7,701 nucleotides of DNA from Lachnospiraceae bacterium. Lineage in GTDB: Bacteria; Bacillota; Clostridia; Lachnospirales; Lachnospiraceae. The position numbers and the translations under genes are program-made. The DNA is taken from NCBI GenBank assembly GCA_017613225.1, contig JAGAEH010000228.1:1-7701 (forward strand), read 5' to 3'. The notes under the pieces are model-generated. The model searched no databases, was not told where the DNA came from, and worked only from the letters and a program-made list of their open reading frames with translations. Shown here piece after piece: positions 1-5,133 of the stretch. The stretch's first letter is position 1. Each line of letters starts with the position of its first letter.

Positions 1-291
1 GCCGTCCACGCAGGCCTTGCAGGTCTCAAAATCAGGGCCGTGGTCCAGATGCAGCGCGATGGGGATGTCGGGGCAGCAGATGATGGCCGCTTCTACCAGC
101 TTCACCAGAGAGTTGTGGTTCGCGTAAGCGCGGGCGCCCTTGGAAACCTGCAGGATGACAGGAGCGTTTTCTTCCTGGCATGCTTCGGTGATGCCCTGGA
201 CGATCTCCATGTTGTTCACGTTGAAAGCGCCGATGGCATAGCCGCCGTTATAAGCCTTCTCAAACATTTCTTTGGTTGTTACAAGTGCCAT
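1..291 (-). CDS. fba: Class II fructose-bisphosphate aldolase, N-terminal part (3' end outside window)
   Basis: Cleaves fructose-1,6-bisphosphate to dihydroxyacetone phosphate and glyceraldehyde-3-phosphate in glycolysis and runs the reverse reaction in gluconeogenesis; cytoplasmic, zinc dependent. The minus strand is open from an ATG at 291-289 to the window edge, giving 97 of the roughly 285-310 residues usual for the family. The translation begins MALVTTKEMFEKAYNGGYAI and continues with the family-typical GAFNVNNMEI (residues 21-30), an APVILQVSKGA strand (43-53) and ALHLDHG (79-85). In class II aldolases the Asp of this last motif (D83 here) is catalytic and the following His (H84) binds zinc. 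AGGAGA at about 305-300 sits 9 bases before the ATG and fixes the start. Tagatose-bisphosphate or another ketose-bisphosphate aldolase of the same fold cannot be excluded, because the specificity-determining C-terminal half is missing. Confidence 0.93.
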   Translation of the reverse strand, partial: MALVTTKEMFEKAYNGGYAIGAFNVNNMEIVQGITEACQEENAPVILQVSKGARAYANHNSLVKLVEAAIICCPDIPIALHLDHGPDFETCKACVDG

Positions 292-326
292 AACATCAAT
301 CTCCTTTTTTTGATGATGATAATTCC

Positions 327-352
327 ATAGGTAGACCTATTATAGTATAGGT
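327..352. promoter_or_regulatory. Candidate operator: three ATAGGT half-sites over the aldolase -10 box and start site
   Basis: ATAGGT occurs at 327-332, its reverse complement ACCTAT at 335-340, and ATAGGT again at 347-352. The first two form a perfect inverted repeat with a 2-base spacer; the second and third form another with a 6-base spacer. The array covers the -10 box and the predicted transcription start of the leftward aldolase promoter. A bound repressor there would block RNA polymerase. The protein is unknown and the operator role is inference. Confidence 0.35.
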
Positions 353-367
353 TGACAGAATATGCAA
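339..367 (-). promoter_or_regulatory. Sigma-A type promoter of the aldolase gene
   Basis: Read on the minus strand, TTGCAT (367-362) is followed after 17 bases by a perfect TATAAT (344-339). Transcription would start near 332, giving a leader of about 40 bases that contains the AGGAGA site. The -35 box is weak (three of six consensus bases), but the -10 box and the spacing are ideal. The pattern is seen directly; use as a promoter is inferred. Confidence 0.6.
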
Positions 368-423
368 AGCGAAAAACAAAGCATATCTTTCCTTCCTCTT
401 AAAAACCTGCTAAAATACAGGCG

Positions 424-430
424 AAGGAGA
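424..430 (+). promoter_or_regulatory. Ribosome binding site that sets the start of the HEYGH gene
   Basis: AAGGAGA lies 6 bases before the ATG at 437. The longer reading from an ATG at 362 has no ribosome binding site and would run through this one, so 437 is preferred. Confidence 0.7.
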
Positions 431-436
431 CCGGAC

Positions 437-859
437 ATGCCTGTTTTTTTATACACTTTCATCCAGTGGACCTGGGGGATCCTGCAAAACCTTGCGGCAT
501 CCCTGATCTTTCTGCGCCACATCCGCTGCCCGCACCGCCGCTTCCACGGAGCCATCGTCACCGAATGGGACAAAAACCGCTACATGGCCCTGGGCATGTT
601 CATCTTTGTCAAAAAGGGGTGCAGCGAGCAGCTGCTGGTTCACGAATACGGCCACACCATCCAGACCATCTTTTTAGGTCCGCTGTTTTCGCTGGTGGTG
701 GGCCTGCCTTCCACCGTCTGGGCCAAGGCCTCGATCTTCCACAAAATGAGGCACGACAGACAGATCTCCTACTACTCCCTGTTCTGCGAGGACTGGGCCA
801 ACAAGCTCGGTGAAAAGTACACCGGAAGCCCATCCATGGGCAGGGCGATCATCGACTGA
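437..859 (+). CDS. Small membrane-associated protein with HEYGH zinc-metalloprotease-like motif
   Basis: Function not established. The 140-residue protein has a hydrophobic N-terminal segment (about 4-26), the motif HEYGH at 69-73 in the context LLVHEYGHTIQ, a hydrophobic GPLFSLVVGLPSTVWA stretch (about 81-96), and SYYSLFCEDWANKLGE (111-126). HExxH is the zinc-binding and catalytic signature of many metallopeptidases; E118 or D119 in the later motif could be the third zinc ligand. The combination HEYGH, GPL and a C-terminal acidic W-A-x-K motif resembles short uncharacterised HExxH proteins that I recall from Clostridia and Bacteroidetes. Proteolysis has not been seen in the sequence, only the motif. 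It ends 90 bases before the ECF sigma gene on the same strand with no clear terminator between, so shared transcription is possible. No convincing promoter was found: TTGACA at 352-357 lacks a suitably spaced -10 box, and TAAAAT at 411-416 lies very close to the ribosome binding site. Confidence 0.75.
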   Translation: MPVFLYTFIQWTWGILQNLAASLIFLRHIRCPHRRFHGAIVTEWDKNRYMALGMFIFVKKGCSEQLLVHEYGHTIQTIFLGPLFSLVVGLPSTVWAKASIFHKMRHDRQISYYSLFCEDWANKLGEKYTGSPSMGRAIID

Positions 860-890
860 CTCCGGTTTTTCTATGATCATCTTAAAATAT

Positions 891-940
891 CTTTCATCTC
901 TGCAATAAAAAGCTCTCCTGCCGCGTTATCAGAGTGAAAG
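891..940 (+). promoter_or_regulatory. Candidate leader hairpin covering the ribosome binding site of the sigma gene
   Basis: Positions 891-896 (CTTTCA) pair with 935-940 (TGAAAG), 898-902 (CTCTG) with 930-934 (CAGAG), and 905-908 (ATAA) with 926-929 (TTAT). This gives 15 base pairs interrupted by a one-base and a two-base bulge on the 5' side. The Shine-Dalgarno sequence AAAGGA is at 937-942, so its first four bases are inside the stem. CTTTCATC (891-898) can instead pair perfectly with GATGAAAG (941-948), which would also mask the site. The pairing is read directly; a role in translation control is inferred. It works only if the transcript starts upstream of 891. Confidence 0.4.
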
Positions 941-949
941 GATGAAAGC

Positions 950-1501
950 ATGTCAACTGCAGCAAACGCCGTTTCACAGGCCGACAACAAAACTCTGGAT
1001 GCGCTGATAGCAGCCATCGCGGAGGGAAACATGGATCCATTGGAAGAACTCTACCGGCTCACCGCGACGCCGGTACATAGTTTCGCGCTGTCGATCCTGC
1101 GCAGCCGCCATGACGCGGAGGACGTCCTTCATGACTGCTACCTGAGCATCGTGCGTTCCGCCGGCAGCTACCGTTCCCACGGCAAGCCCATGGCCTGGAT
1201 CCTGACCATCGCCAGGAACCTGAGTCTTTCAAAGCTGCGCGAGTCCGGACGAGAGTTCTCCCTTGACGACGAGAACACCGGCGGATACGAGGCGCCTTCC
1301 GACGCCGTTGACATCGAAGAAAAGATGCTTCTGGAGGCCTGTCTCAATCAGCTGGGCGATCAGGAGCGGCAGATCGTCACTCTGCACCTGACAGCGGGCT
1401 TCAAGCACCGGGAGATCGCTTCCCTGCTGGAACTTCCGCTTTCCACCGTCCTTTCAAAGTATCACCGCGCGCTCAAAAAGCTTCGCGCCATGGTGGCATA
1501 G
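950..1501 (+). CDS. ECF-family RNA polymerase sigma factor
   Basis: Directs RNA polymerase to a set of stress or envelope promoters; held inactive by a partner anti-sigma protein until a signal arrives. At 183 residues it has only the two core domains of the ECF family. Region 2 spans about residues 30-99, including HDAEDVLHDCYLSI (54-67, region 2.2) and PMAWILTIARNLSLSKLR (80-97, regions 2.3-2.4). Region 4 spans about 126-180, with the helix-turn-helix at KHREIASLLELPLSTVLSKY (152-171). A linker (about 100-125) joins them; no extra C-terminal domain is present. The ATG at 950 is preceded by AAAGGA (937-942). It is followed after 12 bases by its probable anti-sigma gene. It is not the longer SigI type that pairs with the classical cellulosome RsgI proteins, although its partner has RsgI features. 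Target promoters are unknown; the gene may activate itself, as many ECF genes do. Confidence 0.9.
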   Translation: MSTAANAVSQADNKTLDALIAAIAEGNMDPLEELYRLTATPVHSFALSILRSRHDAEDVLHDCYLSIVRSAGSYRSHGKPMAWILTIARNLSLSKLRESGREFSLDDENTGGYEAPSDAVDIEEKMLLEACLNQLGDQERQIVTLHLTAGFKHREIASLLELPLSTVLSKYHRALKKLRAMVA

Positions 1502-1505
1502 GAGG
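1500..1505 (+). promoter_or_regulatory. Ribosome binding site overlapping the sigma stop codon
   Basis: A perfect AGGAGG shares its first two bases with the TAG stop (1499-1501) of the sigma gene and lies 8 bases before the ATG at 1514. This arrangement favours coupled translation, so that anti-sigma protein is made in step with sigma factor. Confidence 0.8.
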
Positions 1506-1513
1506 ATAGACCG

Positions 1514-2806
1514 ATGACCGAACAGAAAATAGAAGATATATTAAAAAGCGGTTTTGAAAAGATCACGCCCAACGTCCTCGATTCTGTCCTGAAAGACTGC
1601 AAAGAACAGAGCGGGCAGGCCGGGAAGATCGTTTCCATCGAACACCGGAGAAGGAAAAACCCTGCTCTGCGCTTTGCAGGGATCGCCGCGGCGCTTGTGC
1701 TTCTCGTGGGCGCCTTCCTGGGCTTTAAAGCCTGGCAGACCAACGGCAGGGTAGCCTCGGTGATCTCCCTGGACGTGAACCCCAGCGTAGAGATCCGCAC
1801 CAACAAAAAGGAAAAGGTGCTGGAAGTGATCCCGCTGAACGAGGACGGACGGATCATCATGGGCGGCATGGACTTTGAAGGCAGCAATCTGGACGTGACC
1901 GTGAATGCCCTGGTGGGCTCCATGCTCCGGAACGGCTATTTAAGCGAACTGGCCAACTCCATCCTGATCTCCATCGACAATGACGATCCGAACACCGCGG
2001 CCGCCCTGGAGCAGAAACTCATGGGCATGGTAAGCGGCCTGCTGGGTGACGCCAAGCTGGAAGGCGCCGTGCTGGGACAGGTGGTGAACAAAGATCAGAC
2101 TGCCGAAGATCTTGCCAAAACTTACGGCATCAGCGTGGGCAAGGCCAGACTGATCGAAGTGCTGATGGCCGCGGATCCCAAATACAAGGCAGAGGAACTG
2201 TCCGGACTGACCATCAACGAGCTGAACAACCTGTATGCCGCGCATAAAGCGACGGGTGGCTCAGGCGAAAGCGAACCCATCGACTCCATCGGAAAGGCCA
2301 GCACCCGGGCCTATATCGGTGAAGAGGCGGCCGCAGAGATCGCGCTGAAAGATGCCGGACTTGACAAGGATGCCGTCAGGATCGAGACCGAACTGGACTG
2401 GGAAGACGGCTGCATGGTCTACGACGTGGATCTGGAGGACGGCCGGTACGAATACGAGTACGAGATCGACGCCAGGACCGGCGAGATCCTCAGCGCGGAG
2501 AAAGAGCTCCTCGACGCGGAGGACGACGATGACGACGACCACGGCGAACAGCCGGACATGAACGAAAGCATGCCCGCGCCGCTGCCCTCTTCCGTAAAGA
2601 TCACCAAGGATGAGGCAAAACAGATCGCCCTCCAGAAGGCCGGTCTGACAGCCGATAAGGTCACGGATGCCCGTGTTAAACTGGACGTGGAAGACGGAAA
2701 GACCGTCTATGAGGTCGAATTCCTCAGCGACGGATTTGAATATGAGATCACCATCGACGCGGAGACCGGCGAAGTTCTGGAATATGAACGGGAGGAACAC
2801 AGCTGA
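1514..2806 (+). CDS. RsgI-like transmembrane anti-sigma factor with two PepSY domains
   Basis: Probable anti-sigma partner of the ECF factor just upstream; 430 residues. Residues 1-50 form a charged cytoplasmic segment, ending in the positive stretch HRRRK (44-48). One transmembrane helix follows at about 52-73, so the rest should be outside the cell. Just after the membrane comes SVISLDVNPSVEIRTN (82-97). The N89-P90-S91 motif matches the site where RsgI proteins are known to cleave themselves between Asn and Pro. Residues about 80-190 fit the RsgI middle domain, and 194-245 form a helical region ending in a Gly/Ser-rich linker. Then come two PepSY-type repeats (about 262-333 and 361-427), each ending in an ID-A-x-TGE-I/V-L strand motif, separated by an Asp-rich linker (334-342). 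No carbohydrate-binding module is present. No canonical zinc anti-sigma (ZAS) motif was seen in the cytoplasmic part, so sigma binding is inferred from gene order and RsgI resemblance. The signal is unknown. Confidence 0.85.
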   Translation: MTEQKIEDILKSGFEKITPNVLDSVLKDCKEQSGQAGKIVSIEHRRRKNPALRFAGIAAALVLLVGAFLGFKAWQTNGRVASVISLDVNPSVEIRTNKKEKVLEVIPLNEDGRIIMGGMDFEGSNLDVTVNALVGSMLRNGYLSELANSILISIDNDDPNTAAALEQKLMGMVSGLLGDAKLEGAVLGQVVNKDQTAEDLAKTYGISVGKARLIEVLMAADPKYKAEELSGLTINELNNLYAAHKATGGSGESEPIDSIGKASTRAYIGEEAAAEIALKDAGLDKDAVRIETELDWEDGCMVYDVDLEDGRYEYEYEIDARTGEILSAEKELLDAEDDDDDDHGEQPDMNESMPAPLPSSVKITKDEAKQIALQKAGLTADKVTDARVKLDVEDGKTVYEVEFLSDGFEYEITIDAETGEVLEYEREEHS

Positions 2807-2808
2807 AC

Positions 2809-2827
2809 GGTCCGAGCAAAACGGACC
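2809..2827 (+). other. Hairpin just after the anti-sigma gene
   Basis: GGTCCG (2809-2814) and CGGACC (2822-2827) are exact reverse complements around a 7-base loop, beginning 3 bases after the stop codon at 2804-2806. No T-tract follows, so by itself it is more likely an mRNA 3'-end stabilising structure than a terminator. Confidence 0.4.
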
Positions 2828-2839
2828 ACACTGTTCCCC

Positions 2840-2867
2840 ATGAGGAGCATCTGAGGATGCTCCTCAT
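2840..2867. terminator. Probable shared terminator between convergent genes
   Basis: A perfect 12-base-pair stem (2840-2851 with 2856-2867) closes on a 4-base loop TGAG. It lies between the anti-sigma gene (ends 2806) and the HTH-Uma2 gene (ends 2874 from the other strand). On the plus strand it is followed by TCCTATTT, a weak T-run; on the minus strand by GGGGAACAG, with no T-run. The position argues for termination of rightward transcription at least; efficiency is uncertain. Confidence 0.6.
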
Positions 2868-2873
2868 TCCTAT

Positions 2874-3707
2874 TTAAGAAAACCTGTCCATGATCGCCGC
2901 GATGCGGTCCAGGTCGATCTCCAGTTCCCCGTTGTAGATCGCCACGCCAAGCTTCCCGCACAGAGGATGGATCCTGCCGATGGGATCATCCTTCAGATAG
3001 ATGAACACGCTTCGGCGCTTCCGGTCGATGATCCAGTACTCCCGGACCCCCATCTCCCTGTACTTTTTCAGTTTGACGACCGTATCTTTATATTCGGAGG
3101 ACGGCGAGACGATCTCCGCGACGAAGTCCGGTCCTCCCATGATCCCCTCTTCTTCTACGATACTATCATCACAGACGATGAAAAAGTCCGGGATCAGGCA
3201 GTTCCTGTTATCCTCCCGGCTGACCCGGACGTCAACGGGATTGGCAAAGGCTTCGCATTTTCCGCCTTTCTGTTTGATGAAACCCATGGACTGGGCGTAG
3301 AGCTCCATGGCGATCCGCTGATGCGTCACCGTAGGGGATGACCGGTCATAGATGACGCCGTCGATCAGCTCCACCCAGGGGTATTCGTCCAGCATCTCCA
3401 GATCGTTGATAGTATAGTCGCCCTGCTTCTTAAGCGGAACGCCGTAGGATATGGCAGCCTCTCCCAGCATGCTGGCCTCCGGCAGCGCTTTTTTCAGATC
3501 GTAACTGCCCCGTATATTCATGTGCCCCCGGCCCCCCTGCTGCGAAAACAGCTTTTCCAGCGCCGCCACCGTAGCCCTGCGCGGGCTGGCGGTCTGCCCG
3601 GAAAAGATCTTGGTGACCGTACTGACCGGAAGGCCTGTCAGATCCGAGATATCTGCCACGCTGTAGCCCTTCTCCTGTTTGATCCGCTTCATCTCTTCTA
3701 TCGTCAT
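2874..3707 (-). CDS. Helix-turn-helix and Uma2-family nuclease-like fusion protein
   Basis: Biological role unknown. The 277-residue protein has two parts. Residues about 1-55 are an XRE-type helix-turn-helix with VADISDLTGLPVSTVTKIFSG (17-37), likely DNA binding. Residues about 97-260 match the Uma2/DUF820 family, which has the PD-(D/E)XK nuclease fold: VELIDGVIYD (112-121), IPDFFIVCDD (172-181), PDFVAEIVSPSS (193-204), and KLKKYREMGVREYWIIDRKR (212-231). D174, E198 and one of K212/K214/K215 are candidate active-site residues, so the fold looks intact. The start at 3707 is supported by AGGAGA (3719-3714) 6 bases upstream. The gene stands alone, convergent with the anti-sigma gene, and has its own promoter. 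Uma2 proteins often occur in many copies per genome and are sometimes linked to mobile DNA; no mobile gene is seen here. The HTH might regulate its own promoter. Confidence 0.85.
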   Translation of the reverse strand: MTIEEMKRIKQEKGYSVADISDLTGLPVSTVTKIFSGQTASPRRATVAALEKLFSQQGGRGHMNIRGSYDLKKALPEASMLGEAAISYGVPLKKQGDYTINDLEMLDEYPWVELIDGVIYDRSSPTVTHQRIAMELYAQSMGFIKQKGGKCEAFANPVDVRVSREDNRNCLIPDFFIVCDDSIVEEEGIMGGPDFVAEIVSPSSEYKDTVVKLKKYREMGVREYWIIDRKRRSVFIYLKDDPIGRIHPLCGKLGVAIYNGELEIDLDRIAAIMDRFS

Positions 3708-3736
3708 GGCTGTTCTCCTAAGTTTCCTTTATCCGG

Positions 3737-3765
3737 ATCATAGACCGTTTTTTATCCTTTGTCAA
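3737..3765 (-). promoter_or_regulatory. Near-consensus sigma-A promoter of the HTH-Uma2 gene
   Basis: On the minus strand, a perfect TTGACA (3765-3760) and TATGAT (3742-3737) are 17 bases apart. Transcription would start near 3730, leaving a short leader with AGGAGA before the ATG at 3707. An ATCCGGAT palindrome (3731-3738) and two copies of TTTATCC on the plus strand (3728-3734, 3751-3757), 23 bases apart, flank the -10 box and could be a binding site for a regulator. Confidence 0.8.
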
Positions 3766-3857
3766 CCATTATTCTGCCGTTTATCTTCAATATTTATGCC
3801 TTTTCAAACAGGAAGAGCCGCCCGCCGGAAGTGGACAGCCCCGATCCTTTTCTCCAT

Positions 3858-3890
3858 AAAAAAGCTGCCCGCTTGAGGCGGACAGCCTTT
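3858..3890 (-). terminator. Intrinsic terminator of the EIIC-like gene
   Basis: Read on the minus strand, GCTGTCCGC (3886-3878) pairs with GCGGGCAGC (3872-3864) around a 5-base loop, with one G-T pair, and is followed by six Ts (3863-3858). It lies about 40 bases after the stop of the EIIC-like gene. The plus strand side carries CTTTTCTTCT, so some bidirectional function is possible. A smaller perfect hairpin, GCAGCC-GAT-GGCTGC (3907-3921), lies between the stop codon and this terminator. Confidence 0.85.
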
Positions 3891-3926
3891 TCTTCTATCT
3901 GAATAAGCAGCCGATGGCTGCGCTCC

Positions 3927-5015
3927 TCACTGCGTCAGCTTGTAATCTCCCTCCGCGATCCAGTTCTTCTTCCGCATCAGGTCGGACACCAGCAGGGAAA
4001 TCAGCGCCGGCAGCACCACGCAGATCAGCACCAGTCCCAGCCAGTCCATCACGCCGGGGGCGATGGCTGTCAAGCCTTTGGCCGCTGCGGCTTCTCCCGG
4101 AGAGAACCAGCCGGTCACCACACCGATGGGTCCCACCAGGCCGCAGGTCCCCATGCCGGCGGAGATCGGCGCGCCGTTCATGGTCATCTTAAAAACGCAG
4201 GTGGCGATGGGTCCGGTAATGACGGAAGCGACCACCGGCGGTACCCACAGCACAGGCTTTTTAAACAGGTTCGGCACCAGCAGCATGGAAGTGCCCAGGC
4301 CGATGGAAGCCAGGCCGTTCAGCTTGTTTTCGCGGTAGCTGCACACGGCAAAGCCCACCATGTGGGCGCAGCAGCCCGCCACGGCGGCGCCGCCCGCCAG
4401 GCCTACCAGGCCCAGGGCCGCGCAGATGGCCGCGGAACTGATGGGCAGTGTCAGCACGATGCCCATCACCGCCGAAATGATGATGCCCATCACCAGAGGA
4501 TGCTGGTTGGTGGCCCAGAAGATGAAATCTCCCAGCAGGACGGCCAGTTGGCCGATGGGCGGCGCCAGGATCTTCGCGGCCAGCACGCCCACCAGGATCG
4601 TGACTGCCGGCGTGACGATCAGGTCCACCTTGGTCCGCTTGGACACCAGCTTGCCGCAGAATATAGCGATCACGCTGATCACGTATACCGCAAGGGGGCC
4701 GCCGCCTCCGCCCAGGGCGTTGGAAGCGATGCCCACCGCCGCCAGGGAGTACAGCACGTAGGGCGGACACTGCATGGAATAGCCGATGGCCAGCGCCATC
4801 GCCGCGCCCTGCGCCTGGGTCGTGTAGCCGGCCACTTCCACCAGAAAAGCGCCTACCGGTCCCGGAATAAAGGAACCGATGGTCTTGATGATGGTGCCGA
4901 TCAGCAGCGAGGCGAACAAGCCGTGGGCCATGCCGCCCAGACCCTTAATGAAAATGCGGTCCGCCGAAAATTCGATGTTCTGTTTTTTAAAGAAGGATGC
5001 TGCGTCCTTTGACAT
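3927..5015 (-). CDS. PTS EIIC-like membrane protein, PfoR (perfringolysin O regulator) family
   Basis: Integral membrane protein of 362 residues, almost entirely hydrophobic segments joined by short loops, roughly 8-10 helices. It fits the PTS_EIIC_2/PfoR family (COG3641), related to sugar-transporting EIIC subunits. Family-like stretches include the N-terminal FIKGLGGMAHGLFASLLIGT (about 22-41), a Gly-rich ALGGGGGPLA loop, and the conserved NGAPISAGMGTCGLVGPIGV near the C-terminal third. No EIIA or EIIB domain is fused or encoded next to it, so phosphotransfer-driven sugar uptake is not demonstrated. The Clostridium perfringens namesake affects toxin expression, but a regulatory role here would be speculation. 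GGAGG (5029-5025) lies 9 bases before the ATG. The gene has its own promoter and terminator and is thus a single-gene unit. Its family name PfoR is unrelated to the neighbouring enzyme PFOR. Confidence 0.85.
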   Translation of the reverse strand: MSKDAASFFKKQNIEFSADRIFIKGLGGMAHGLFASLLIGTIIKTIGSFIPGPVGAFLVEVAGYTTQAQGAAMALAIGYSMQCPPYVLYSLAAVGIASNALGGGGGPLAVYVISVIAIFCGKLVSKRTKVDLIVTPAVTILVGVLAAKILAPPIGQLAVLLGDFIFWATNQHPLVMGIIISAVMGIVLTLPISSAAICAALGLVGLAGGAAVAGCCAHMVGFAVCSYRENKLNGLASIGLGTSMLLVPNLFKKPVLWVPPVVASVITGPIATCVFKMTMNGAPISAGMGTCGLVGPIGVVTGWFSPGEAAAAKGLTAIAPGVMDWLGLVLICVVLPALISLLVSDLMRKKNWIAEGDYKLTQ

Positions 5016-5050
5016 TCTGCCTTCCCTCCCGCATAGGGGTATTTGAACTT

Positions 5051-5078
5051 ATTATAAGCGAAACTGGCGGGGATTCAA
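5051..5078 (-). promoter_or_regulatory. Sigma-A type promoter of the EIIC-like gene
   Basis: On the minus strand, TTGAAT (5078-5073) and a perfect TATAAT (5056-5051) are separated by 16 bases. An 11-base perfect inverted repeat, CTTATTATAAG (5048-5058), covers the -10 box. The start site would be near 5044, about 29 bases before the ATG. Confidence 0.7.
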
Positions 5079-5081
5079 GAC

Positions 5082-5133
5082 AAAAGTGAAGGGATCCTTC
5101 GACTCCGCTGCGCTCCGCTCAGGATGACAGGTG
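5082..5133. repeat. Tandem dispersed-type repeat, unit 1 (52 bp)
   Basis: The unit begins AAAAGTGA, carries GGGATCCTTCGACTCCGCT and ends CAGGATGACAGGTG. It is directly followed by a second copy. Compared with that copy it carries 10 additional bases, from an internal duplication of the CTCCGCT-GCG type, plus two substitutions. The core resembles an intergenic sequence I recall as scattered through many bacterial genomes, whose reverse reading gives the spurious peptide VILSGAEGS. It does not code for anything credible here. Confidence 0.75.

Noticed and set aside
292..338. Riboswitch in the aldolase leader
   Set aside because: The leader is only about 40 bases, too short for a known riboswitch plus expression platform, and no such structure was seen.
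362..436. Longer start for the HEYGH protein, adding 24 residues
   Set aside because: The ATG at 362 has no ribosome binding site, and the added residues are basic and unlike the rest. AAGGAGA directly before 437 gives a better start.
2261..2800. 179-residue minus-strand open frame opposite the anti-sigma gene
   Set aside because: Its Val/Phe/Leu-rich composition mirrors the Asp/Glu/Lys codons of the real gene. The plus-strand reading has recognisable domains.
3679..3876. Small plus-strand gene between the HTH-Uma2 and EIIC-like genes
   Set aside because: It overlaps the HTH-Uma2 start, promoter and the terminator, and has no ribosome binding site or convincing protein character.
4362..5012. 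Long plus-strand open frame opposite the EIIC-like gene
   Set aside because: Its His/Gln/Arg/Asp-rich translation is the usual antisense shadow of a GC-rich gene, with no domain and no ribosome binding site seen.
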